In this document: positions 1-57,204 of the stretch, piece by piece
Layout: the number at the start of each line of letters is the position of its first letter
Numbering within the stretch: position 1 is the first letter of the stretch
Program-made: the position numbers and the translations under genes
Notes under the pieces: generated by a model
Seen by the model: the letters and a program-made list of their open reading frames with translations, nothing else
Told to the model about the DNA's origin: nothing
Database searches by the model: none
Source of the DNA: Physella acuta
Taxonomy: Eukaryota > Mollusca > Gastropoda > Physidae
DNA: 64,000 nucleotides
Assembly: GCF_028476545.1 (NCBI RefSeq)
Contig: NW_026732295.1
Span: 248,001-312,000 of the forward strand
Direction: 5' to 3'

Positions 1-1200
1 TCACTCTAGTCGCGGGTTGTCAAATTAATGACCTCACTCTAGTCGCGGGTTGTCTAACAAATTACCTCACTCTAGTCGCGGGTTGTCTAATCAATTACCT
101 CACTCTAGTCGCGGGTTGTCCAACCAATTACCTCACTCTAGTCGCGGGTGTCAAATCAATTACCTCACTCTAGTCGCGGGTTGTCCAACCCATTACTTCA
201 CTCTAGTCGCGGGTTGTCCAACCTATTACCTCACTCTAGTCGCGGGTTGTCCAATCAATTACCTCACTCTAGTCGCGAGTTGTCAAATCAATTACCTCAC
301 TGTAGTCGCAGGTTGTCCAATCAATTACCTCACTCTAGTCGCGGGTTGTCAAATTAATGACCTCACTCTAGTCGCGGGTTGTCTAACAAATTACCTCACT
401 CTAGTAGCGGGTTGTCTAATCAATTACCTCACTCTAGTCGCGGGTTGTTCAACCAATTACCTCACTCTAGTCGCGGGTGTCAAATCAATTACCTCACTCT
501 AGTCGCGGGTTGTCCAACCCATTACTTCACTCTAGTCGCGGGTTGTCCAATCAATTACCTCACTCTAGTCGCGGGTTGTCCAACCCATTACTTCACTCTA
601 GTCGCGGGTTGTCTAACCCATTACCTCACTCTCGCGGGTTGTCCCACCCATTACCTCACTCTAGTCGCGGGTTGTCCCACCCATTACCTCACTCTAGTCG
701 TGGGTTGTCCAACCCATTACCTCACTCTAGTCGCGGGTTGTCAAATCAATTACCTCACTCTAGTCGCGGGTTAGCTAACCAATTACCTCACTCTAGTCGC
801 GGGTTAGCTAACCAATTACCTCACTCTAGTCGTGGGTTGTCCAACCCATTACCTCACTCTAGTCGCGGGTTGTCAAATCAATTACCTCACTCGATTCGCG
901 GTTTAGCTAACCAATTACCTCACTCTAGTCGTGGGTTGTCCAACCCATAACCTCACTCTAGTCGCGGGTTGTCCAACCAAGTACCTCACTCTAGTCGCGG
1001 GTTGTCAAATCAATTACCCCACTCTAGTCGCGGGTTGTCCAACCAATTCCTTCACTCTAGTCGCGGATTGTCCAACCAACTACCTCACTCTAGTCGCGGG
1101 TTGTCCAACCAATTACTTCACTCTAGTCGCGGGTTGTCCAACCAATTACCTCACTCTAGTCGCGGGTTGTCTAAACAATTACTTGATCCCAGTCGCGGGT
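1..1200. repeat. 33-bp minisatellite, about 36 copies
   Basis: The unit is about 33 bp, built around the core CTCACTCTAGTCGCGGGTTG with a variable tail such as TCCAACCAATTAC. Because 33 is a multiple of three, several frames stay open through the array; these long frames are not genes. The array runs off the left edge of the window. A few units are one to a few bases shorter, which shifts the open frame. Confidence 0.97.
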
Positions 1201-1389
1201 TGCTGCTCTCGAAGATGTATGGCTTGATGCAGCCTATTTGATAACCTTGAACCTAGTGACATATTCTCAAGGTCAAGTCGGCTATTGTTTTAATTCAGTT
1301 TTCACCACTTTTAGCGACAAGCACGTAGATACTAGGTCGATCGTAACTCGTTAAGGTAGTCGATAGCGAATAGGTCACGACACACTGTC

Positions 1390-2445
1390 TTGATGTGTTC
1401 AAATGACATACTGTGCTGATGAGTTCAAATGACACTGCATTTGTGTGTAAATGACACACCATGCTGAGGTGTGCAAATGACACTCTGTGCTGGTGTGTAC
1501 AAATGTCACACTGTGCTGGTGTGTGTAAATGACACACTGTGCTGTGTGTGTAAATGACACACTGTGCTGTGTGTGTACAAATGTCACACTGTGCTTGTGT
1601 GTGTAAATGACACACTGTGCTGTGTGTGTAAATGACACACTGTGCTGTGTGTGTACAAATGTCACACTGTGCTGGTGTGTGTAAATGAAACACTGTGCTG
1701 TGTGTGTACAAATGTCACACTGTGCTGGTGTGTGTAAATGATACACTGTGCTGTGTGTGTAAATGACACACTGTGCTGTGTGTGTACAAATGTCACACTG
1801 TGCTGTGTGTGTACAAATGTCACACTGTGCTGGTGTGTGTAAATGAAACACCATGCTGTGTGTGTAAATGACACACTGTGCTGTGTGTGTACAAATGTCA
1901 CACTGTGCTGTGTGTGTACAAATGTCACACTGTGCTGGTGTGTGTAAATGAAACACCATGCTGGTGTGTGTAAATGACACACTGTGCTGGTGTGTGTAAA
2001 TGACACACTGTGCTGGTGTGTGTAAATGAAACACCATGCTGGTGTGTGTAAATGACACACTGTGCTGGTGTGTGTAAATGACACACTGTGCTGGTGTGTG
2101 TAAATGACACACTGTGCTGGTGTGTGTAAATGAAACACCATGCTGGTGTGTGTAAATGACACACTGTGCTGGTGTGTGTAAATGACACACTGTGCTGGTG
2201 TGTGTAAATGACACACTGTGCTGGTGTGTGTAAATGAAACACCATGCTGGTGTGTGTAAATGACACACTGTGCTGGTGTGTGTAAATGACACACTGTGCT
2301 GGTGTGTGTAAATGACACACTGTGCTGGTGTGTGTAAATGAAACACCATGCTGGTGTGTGTAAATGACACACTGTGCTGGTGTGTGTAAATGACACACTG
2401 TGCTGGTGTGTGTAAATGACACACTGTGCTGGTGTGTGTAAATGT
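1390..2445. repeat. 24-26 bp minisatellite with higher-order pattern, about 40 copies
   Basis: Units read AAATGACACACTGTGCTGGT followed by a short GT run. Variant units with CACCATGCTGG recur every three or four copies in the right half (about 1930-2400), so the array has a higher-order period there. The left half alternates a different variant containing ACAAATGTCACAC. Long minus-strand open frames rich in His, Thr and Cys are by-products of the repeat. Confidence 0.96.
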
Positions 2446-2973
2446 AAACCTGTAGTGACACACCACTTGTGACGACACTGAAATGGAGTTATAGTTTGAC
2501 ATATATCACATATCCTTGATAACATCTTAAATATCACCTTTCCGTTTCAATATTGGTATTTATTGTTGTATTTCTGATATGTTAAAAAAATATAATAATA
2601 TCTGAATTCTTCTCTCTAAAAATAAGAACTATTTTAAAGAAATACAATTTTAATAATCACCCACATGTCTTACTAAATAATGGTGCATTATATTTGGACA
2701 CAATTATTGTGTCAAATTACTGCAACTTGCTGATGTAATCTAAACCAGGAACAATGGATGTGTGTCTTATAAAGCAGAAGAGTGGGTGATATTTTAAATA
2801 GAGTCAAACGGTTCGTGATTCAGACGCGTTAATAGGACAGACTGTATCTCTAACTCCAAACTCTTTATCATTGTACGAGTCGGAATACATGAGGTAGCCT
2901 CAACCAATGGCTGGTGGTGTTGGTAGATGGTGTAACGTAGAATTATGTGAAGTCTTGTTAGTGTTGGTAGCTT

Positions 2974-3055
2974 CAGTGGCGTCGCTAGGTCGGGTGTCAC
3001 CCGGTGCGGCAACCAATGGTGTTACCCCCCTCCACGAAAAAAATCTATATATAGG

Positions 3056-3057
<2 letters not shown>
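2974..3057 (+). mobile_element. Partial MITE of the CAGTGGCG-terminus family
   Basis: It begins with CAGTGGCGTCGCTAGGTCGG and continues into the GTGTCACCCGGTGCGGC motif shared with the complete copy at 32284-32602. The right part is missing and is replaced by the (TA)n tract. Confidence 0.6.

Positions 3058-3151
<94 letters not shown>
3058..3151. repeat. (TA)n microsatellite
   Basis: About 47 uninterrupted TA dinucleotides. Confidence 0.99.
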
Positions 3152-3153
<2 letters not shown>

Positions 3154-3697
3154 CCACCCGCAGTCCTGACGTGGATAGACGTGTCAGTTATTACAATTCT
3201 CAAGAAAACCTTTTTCTCCAAGCAAGTTTTGCAACGTTTAGTTGGTTTAACACCCCCTCCACCCGGTGATATCTTCAAACTGTGCACAGATAATACTAAC
3301 GATGCCCATCTATAGTCGCTTATAAATACTTTTTAACTCTAATTAATCATTTATTTAACTGGAATAATATTTTTTTTCTAGATATATTTTGCTATTTATG
3401 CCTAAATGGTGTCACCCGGTTTTTAAAAACTAATAGACTATAATTCGTAATCACTGAAAATAATGGCATGGGTTCATCCATTTGTGTCATCCACAAAAAT
3501 TAGAAATATCTCATGGACAAATGATCTCCGTACAAAAGATATCAGGACAAATGATCTCATATCTCAAGGACAAATGATACAATTTTTAACATTTGGTTGA
3601 AGATCTGTATAATACATTTAGGCCCGTGTAACCAAGTTTTAAAAAAGCCCAAATTTACCCTATGCACACAATTAATTAATTAAATCCTTTTTTTTAG

Positions 3698-12761
<9,064 letters not shown>

Positions 12762-14121
12762 ACTCCAGCCTTTTGAAGACTGCTGGTTTTATAATTGTAT
12801 AGTATTTTTCTCTGTTATTCACTATCTGGTTGAGTAGATTTACATACAAAACAAAACATATTTAAAATTTAAGTGTGTTATTGTATAGTTTTAAAAATGT
12901 TTTTTCTCTTATTGTTAATACATATTAAAATAGCAAAGCAAAACACAAATACTTAAAAATTCAGTCTATCTGAGTGGGCATTATAAGAACACAGGATGCA
13001 TGCAATGCTCTTGTCATATGTACAACCATTCACTTAGATATCACACTCTTTTTAAAGATGTAGGATAGTAGGCCTATTATATTGTTTCTTTGTCAAAAAC
13101 TATTGCACAAGCTAGGAAAAAAACCACAAAGAGTTACATGTGTTTATTTTGTTAAAAACTGTCGTGTGTAGCAAAATTGTGTGAATTACAACTGTTAGAT
13201 AATAATATAAGACATAACACTTTATCTCTTGTGTTATTGTTACTGCTAATAAATTTCCCCGGTGATGAGCTTTAAATGGTATTGAGCTTTAAAAATTGAT
13301 TTGAATTCATATTAGAAAAATGCATTACAAAGCTTCCTCTTTGTGAGCTTTGCCAGTTACAATTTACTCCAGATTTAACATGCATACTCTTTTTGAGTGT
13401 AGCATTTTTTAAATATTGTGCTTTGTTTTTTATTTTGTTATAAAAATAAATATATCAAAATATAATTTCAAATTTTAGCTGTTGTAATTGTTATGATATA
13501 TTTCTATACAGAAAAATGTATCCAACATTAACTAAGTCATTTCTCTGAAAATAAAAGTTTGATGAGTGGTACAAATAGTTTAAGTATTTTATTGAATTTT
13601 AAAGTCAGTGTTTGTTTTGTTGTAGCTACTTATCCTACTGAATGATGTATAATCAATCATCTTTGTAGACAAACTTTCAAATGTAAGACTATGTAACAAA
13701 CAAAACCGTTTAACAAAGTTTCATTAAAAATTGGAGAAAGCCAGATTTGATTGTCAATTGTTTTCCTGTTTTATTTTAAAAGTACACAATCTAATACCAC
13801 ATAACAACATGAAAATCTCTACCCTTATTTAGGAATAAATACTAATGAGTACTGTCAGATTGATATTAACTTTACTATTGAATACATTTTTAAGGAATAT
13901 TAAACTAAAGTAATTACTGCACTTAATAAAATGTATATTGTACTTATTACAACATGATTCTAACAGACTAAAACGTAAAATAACCTGTATGTTATAAACA
14001 AAATAACAGTATTGATTTTTAATATAAAAGAGATACACAAAATTCTATAACAATATATATATCAGCATAATGAGAAGTATAATTACAAGCTGGTCACAAG
14101 TTGGCACACTGCTCAGAAGAA
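12762..14121. other. Convergent 3' flanks of DPYD and PTPR-A
   Basis: AT-rich sequence without exons. Possible DPYD poly(A) signals AATAAA occur near 13248, 13444 and 13547. A TTTATT near 13770 could serve the minus-strand gene. If the distal sites are used, the two 3' UTRs lie very close together or overlap. Confidence 0.5.
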
Positions 14122-51902
<37,781 letters not shown>

Positions 51903-52023
51903 TTGGATTGCCCGTTGCTCCTAGTTTGTCTGTATGATACAAGTAGAAAAAAAATACAGTTGATAAGCTCCAATTGTTATTGATATTTTTAGAGAGCTAT
52001 TCCGTAAGATATACAGATTTAAT

Positions 52024-52215
52024 CAGTGGCGTAGCCAGGATCGTCTCAAGGGTGGGTCCAATTTTTACCCGGGGACAAACTTTCGATTTCCACCCCCCCT
52101 CAAACTTTCGATTTGCACCCCCACCTCATACTTTTTATATATATACCGAGGGGTCTATGGGGGGGGGGGGGTTATGACCCCCCCTAACCCCCCCCCCCCC
52201 CTGCCTACGCCACTG
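52024..52215. mobile_element. MITE of the CAGTGGCGTAGC family, 192 bp, complete
   Basis: Ends CAGTGGCGTAGCCAGGAT and CTACGCCACTG, with 8-bp target duplication GATTTAAT (52016-52023 and 52216-52223). Interior poly-G and TTCGATTTGCACC as in the copy at 32284. Confidence 0.9.
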
Positions 52216-52381
52216 GATTTAATTCTACAAGTATCCCTGCTTTTGTTTAAAAATTAAGATTCATGGGCTGAAGCTAGCTTACAACTTTAGAAGCGGTATG
52301 TTTGCTTAACCTGTCGTTAATTTGAATACAATCTTAACCCGAACTCAAGCCATATTGTGATTACAATACGAAGTATAAAAC

Positions 52382-52591
52382 CAGTGTTTCTTCCAGACTT
52401 TTTTCTCCGGGGGTGGGGGAGGTTACTTGAAATTTTCGTGGGGGCGGTAGACTTTCTTCGGGGGGGGGGGGGGGCGGACACTGTTAAAAGTATATATTTT
52501 CTATATAAATTATATAAATTTCATTTCGTTCTGGGGGGGGGGGCGGTAAAAAAAAATTCACGGGGGCCGAAGAGATGCCTGGAAGAAACTC
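52382..52591. mobile_element. MITE, CAGTGTTTCTTCCAGAC family, 210 bp
   Basis: Starts CAGTGTTTCTTCCAGACTTT and ends TGCCTGGAAGAAACTCTG. Flanks TATAAAAC and TATAAACC look like a once-mutated 8-bp duplication. Confidence 0.82.
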
Positions 52592-53755
52592 TGTATAAAC
52601 CTAGCCAGGATGCCAGTCATAATATACAGTCAGACACTGAACGTTTGATATATTAAGAAACTGGCGACGCTACATAGTATTGTTTTGCGTTTTCTCAGCA
52701 ATAAGAGATGACTTAAAGTAATTAATTAACATTTCATTTACGTCACCGACCGATACTTCTGACATAACGATTTCAAAGATTATGTTATATTGAAATCTTA
52801 AAACCACTTTAGATAGGGTGTGTGTGAGATGGTGCTATTGAAATATAGATTCTTTTCATTATGTTATTAAGCCGGAAAAGTAAAGGAAACATAATTCAAC
52901 AATTTTTTCAAATTACCCCCCCCCCCCCCCCTTGCCCCAGGGGTATCAGTTTTCAGGTTAAAATAAAAGTTCGGGGTATAGCACAGTTTTTTCGTTAAGC
53001 CAAATCGACTTCACGAACCACTGTACTCTAGATCTAACCTGACTCAGAATGCTTACGGTGAATTTAGAAATCTAGATCTAGATTACTTACTTAGTCTTTT
53101 AGGTGCTTCGTACACATAATGAATAATCATTTATTTATCTCAAAGCAATATTTGATATTTGAATAGAATGACAACTTGTTTTCAATTCTGAGCAGATCTA
53201 AATAATAAATACAAAGTGAAGCAATTCAAAAATATGCAGGGTGATAGATAGATCTATATGTTATTTTGCTTGTGTGCTACAAAAAAATCGTATTTCATGT
53301 CAGCATTCTTCCATTTTTGTTGTACTTTTTGTAAACATTGTTAATAAATACGTCATTAAAATGTGCGAGGTTTGACTAGGAGAGTATATCTGTTGATTAA
53401 AAACATAAACTGGAGCGTACGTGTTTCTGGAACAAATTTGTAGCCACACCACCGATACAAACCTTCTTTAATTTCTAACATTCTTTTGCGTGAACTAAAG
53501 TTATAACGGTAAAAAACAACAATTCAAACAATCGTAATCTTTAAACGATACAATATTGTTTTTGATTAAATACAAATTCCTGATAGTCATAATAAAATAA
53601 TTTGAACCCGACTTCTATAAAGGCACTAGGTATTCTGGCTACCTTCGCATAGCTCAACATATCATCGAATGCATATTTAGTCACGTTTTTATCATTCAAG
53701 AAGCGAGTTTGTGTTTTAAAACTATTTATCTAAATATAGCATGGCTATATTTAAA
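52592..53755. other. Intergenic AT-rich DNA
   Basis: Between the 5' end of PTPR-A and the 3' end of PTPR-B. Apart from a C tract near 52919, nothing recognised. PTPR-A promoter elements would be expected here but none could be identified by eye. Confidence 0.5.
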
Positions 53756-53756
53756 A

Positions 53757-53993
53757 ATGAAGTTCCTTTTTCTAACATAACGGTCCATGGAGAAAGTGAA
53801 ACAGTGTTCATCTGTTTCTATGACCTCGGCATAGATAGTAATAGTGTGGTCAGCAATATACTTTTCCTAACATGAGTTATGTACCCATTAGAATTGGGTG
53901 AACTCAGGGACGTTCTATTGACTTGAACCCGGATTCGAACTCGAGACTGTCTGATTAGCAGTCAAGCGCTCTACCGCTGGGCGACGCGGTGCC
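53757..53993 (-). mobile_element. tRNA-headed SINE
   Basis: On the minus strand it begins CACCGCGTCGCCCAGCGGTA then GAGCGCTTGACTGC and CGAGTTCGAATCCGGG, a recognisable tRNA-like head with A and B boxes. The body contains CACCCAATTCTAATGGGTAC and ATAGAAACAGATGAACAC. The body resembles a SINE widespread in molluscs, from memory. Not a functional tRNA: the acceptor stem does not close. Confidence 0.75.
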
Positions 53994-54183
53994 TAATTCT
54001 CTTTCTCTCGTCTAAGTTAGGTCGACAAATGTTCATATGTAGGTATTATATCAAATGTGTCTGTTTCTCTCAACTTTTGAGCGATTTCCGGCAACAGAAA
54101 CAACAGGTACTATTTACACTTCCCGTTACTCAAACGCCTATAGATGACCATTTAAATTATATGGCGAAAACTTCAAATATAAG

Positions 54184-54557
54184 GGGTCATCCATAAATGA
54201 CGTCCCGCTTTTTTAACGATTTTTATCTCTCCCCTCCCCTCCGTCACACGTCATCACAAAAAGCCAGACCCCCCCTAAAATGACGTCACACCTCAGCCTA
54301 CAAATCCCCTCGAAATTACTGTTGGGTTTTTCTAAAACATCGATATTTTGATCAATTCTTATTACAACTATTAAAACCGTTTTCTAAAACACGAAAATAA
54401 CGGCTATAACTCGTTTTCTAACTTTGCTTTTTTATAATGCAAAAAAGTGACGTCACACCACCTGAACCCCCCTCCTCCCCCTCATCACACACCATCACAA
54501 AATTACGGACCCCCCCCCCTTCCCACTACGAGTGTGACGTCATTTATGGACGACCCC
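54184..54557. mobile_element. MITE with CCATAAATGACGTC inverted ends
   Basis: Starts GGGGTCATCCATAAATGACG and ends CGTCATTTATGGACGACCCC, an inverted repeat of about 22 bp. TAA on both sides could be a 3-bp target duplication (PIF/Harbinger-like), but the edge is ambiguous. A fragment lies at 38530, and another end GATCGTCCATAAATGAAGTC abuts it at 54562. Confidence 0.75.
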
Positions 54558-54574
54558 TAAGGGATCGTCCATAA

Positions 54575-54763
54575 ATGAAGTCACACTCCCCGAAGAAAGT
54601 TTACCGACCCCCCCCCCCCCGAACTAAATGGAATTTATATAGAAAATATATACTTTTAACAGTGTCCGCCCACCCGGAAATTTTAGTCCGCCCCCTCCCC
54701 CGAAAATTTCAAGTGCCTCCCCCCCCCCCCCACCGGAGAAAAAAGTCTGGAAGAAACACTGCT
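54575..54763 (-). mobile_element. MITE, CAGTGTTTCTTCCAGAC family, truncated
   Basis: The right end GTCTGGAAGAAACACTG is intact. The left end is fused to a CCATAAATGA-type end, suggesting insertion or recombination between two MITE families. Confidence 0.7.
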
Positions 54764-55095
54764 CGTAGGAGATAGTTTTAAGAAGTTTTACGTAGTTTTC
54801 TTAAAGTAGGCTTTATGCCTACATTAGTTAGACGGCTTTGGCTGACTTTCAGGTTAAACATCCTCGTGTTAAATTGATTTTCCAGGATCGATAATATCTC
54901 TATTGATCCTTTTATAAAATCAGACACCTACTCCTTTTTGTAGTAACCTCAACGTTATATGAAAAATGTGCCTCTATGGTCTATAACTGATAAGAAGAGA
55001 CTTAGTTTTCTTTGTTCCCATAGCGAGATCAAGCTTTAGTTTGCCTTGCATTTCCAGATCAATTTTTATAGCGCATTCATATCATTTCTAGAGAA

Positions 55096-55481
55096 GGGGT
55101 CGCCGTGGTCGAGTCGGTGAAGCTCATGGTTGCTAAACCGAAAAGTCTCGGGCAGATGAGGCTCTTTAGCTGGGGACAGCCACTCTTCTAGGAGAGACAA
55201 CTCCAAAATTAAACAACTGCTGCCTTGTAGTTTGTTCTTGGTTGGACAAAGGCTATGGAAGCAAAATCCAAAAAGAAAAAACAGGCTGAAATCGGAGTCA
55301 ATGGCCTCAATGGCGCATAACCACTTGACACGTACCGCTTAATTGTGTTGGAGGCGTCGTCGAGTCGGCAAAAAGCTCATGGTTGATAAATTCGAAAAAA
55401 GTCTCGAGTTCAAACCCACTGGCAGATAAATCTCGATCCCCTTCAACACTAATAATTAAGAACGAAGAAGAGGAAGAAGAA
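55096..55481 (+). mobile_element. Dimeric tRNA-type SINE, 386 bp
   Basis: Exact 11-bp target duplication TTTCTAGAGAA (55085-55095 and 55482-55492). Begins GGGGTCGCCGTGGTCGAGTC, with a second related unit at about 55353 (GGCGTCGTCGAGTCGGC), and ends in a GAAGAAGAGGAAGAAGA tail. Same family as 14881-15284. Confidence 0.92.
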
Positions 55482-55654
55482 TTTCTAGAGAAATCAATTT
55501 TCTTTTAAAAAATATAAACAAAACTTTCAACAAATTTGAAAAGCAGCGTGTATTTAAATAGAGGAAATAGAAAATGAATAAATATAACAAAAAATATACA
55601 TTCATATCTCAAATTTGTTTACTGACTAAAATGACTACAGTAGTTGAGCCAAGA

Positions 55655-56115
55655 TGATAATATAATGTAGGAGTTTTTGGGTTAGCCTGTCGCCCCTCCT
55701 GGGACATAGGACGCTGACAAGAGCTTTCCAGGCGTCTCTGTCCTGGGATAGTCTCTCCAACTGTCCCCAGGTGTATCCAATCTTTTGGTCTTTTCTTTCA
55801 AGTCACGTCTTCAGATATTGGTCCTTCTTTTCCTTTTGCCCTGTTGATTCCAGGTGAGGGCCTATCTTGTTATGCTGAATACTGGCTTCCTGAGTGTGTA
55901 GCCAATCCATCTCCATTTGCTCTGGAGGATCTCTTCTTAAGCTGTTAGTTGATTAGACCGTTGCCTTAGTACCTCATTTTAGATGGTTTTAGGCCAGCAT
56001 ATTGGAATGATCTATCTGAGGCATGAGTTTATAAATGGTTGTATTTTCTTCTTATTTGTAGCAGTTATTCTCCATGTTTCAGCTCCATAAAGTAAAACAG
56101 GTTTTACAAGTGCAT
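55655..56115 (-). mobile_element. 3' end of an RTE-like LINE, degenerate
   Basis: Minus-strand translation in pieces gives LLYGAETW, WRWIGYTLRKP and QGKRKR, then RRDLKEKTKRL and a PGGATG-like end. These are the order and motifs of the reverse-transcriptase C-terminus of RTE-type non-LTR elements. Several stops and frame changes interrupt it, and it is 5'-truncated. Confidence 0.8.
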
Positions 56116-57057
56116 AGGAGACTAACATTAACATCCATAACAAAGTTGTTAAAAATATATAGGCGAACTAATTTACATTGAAGATAAGGCATCTACATAG
56201 AGCTATTTGATGATGTGGGCTAAAGCATGATTTAAACATGTAAAAGATAGTCTATGTAGGAACTTATTTAAATGCTTCCAAAAAAATACAAAGATAGACC
56301 TGCCAATAATATTTGTTTAAAAGCTGCCTACTATTAGAAAATACAAAAAGTTGAGAAACAATGATAATTACAATGTACAATAAAATCTAGGTGTCAGCAG
56401 AGCATTTCTATTGTAGGGCAAACTGTGCTTCAATTTTTTTCTCTACTCTTTTAACTCAAAACTGTAATCAGTTAATTATGATAATTATAAAATAAAAAAT
56501 GTGGTTTCATTTTGATAACCCTAACACAAACTTGGCACATTCATATGCAAGCCGCATCAAGTATTTATTGTATACATAAACAGCTGTGTTAAGAAAACTA
56601 GCAGAGTTTTTTTACATTCTAATTAATTAATTTAGAAGGTAATACAATTTATTTGAATGTATGAATTAAAGTTCTGTTAGGGATGACAACTGGATTAAAA
56701 CAAACATATTCACAATAAAAAAATAATCCATACAAATAACAGTATATTAAAAAAATGATTTATATTTTCATTCTGTTTTGATTAATGAATTTATTCTTTG
56801 TTCAATTTTCAATATCATTATCACTATACTATACATGCTTAGTTTCAGAAGTAATTATTATTAATTGTCATTTTTTTATAGTAAGTGTAACCAAGTTTCA
56901 TTGAAAAGTCTAGAAAATTAAAATTATAAAATAACATATTTATATATATTTTAAAAAAAAATTACAGACTCATTAGTTTTTATGAAAAGAATAAAAATTG
57001 TTCACAATTGTATTTTGACTGCATAGTTTAGATCACTGAATAACACTTTTACAATTC

Positions 57058-57204
57058 TTATGAGTTGGCATAAACATTGATATCATCCTTGTTGTCTTCA
57101 AAAGCTGCATTAACCAATCCATTATTTCTGGTCTCAAAGTTTGAATAAACAGAATCAGTCTCAACATACATTTTAAGTGAGTAGTATAGGGATTTATACT
57201 GCTC
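57058..57204 (-). CDS. PTPR-B terminal exon
   Basis: Encodes [20 protein letters not shown], then [17 protein letters not shown] and TAA. The first residues close D2; the rest is a tyrosine-containing tail that PTPR-A lacks. Confidence 0.93.
   Translation of the reverse strand, partial: EQYKSLYYSLKMYVETDSVYSNFETRNNGLVNAAFEDNKDDINVYANS

Larger units (their letters stand above)
2446..3697. other. Non-coding DNA upstream of the first visible DPYD exon
   Basis: No exon was recognised here. The stretch holds a MITE end (2974), a (TA)n tract and AT-rich sequence. It is most likely a DPYD intron, because the exon that should precede the one at 3698 (encoding the first iron-sulfur Cys cluster) is not visible between the arrays and 3697. 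Confidence 0.6.

Noticed and set aside
50-1241. Long open frames rich in SNQLPHSSRGL or NYLTLVAGC
   Set aside because: They follow entirely from the 33-bp period; all frames look alike and none has start or splice context.
1399-2537. Minus-strand frames of 178-367 codons rich in His/Cys/Thr
   Set aside because: By-product of the 26-bp minisatellite.
53925-53993. Functional tRNA gene on the minus strand
   Set aside because: A and B boxes are present, but the 3' acceptor half does not pair and the sequence continues into a SINE body.
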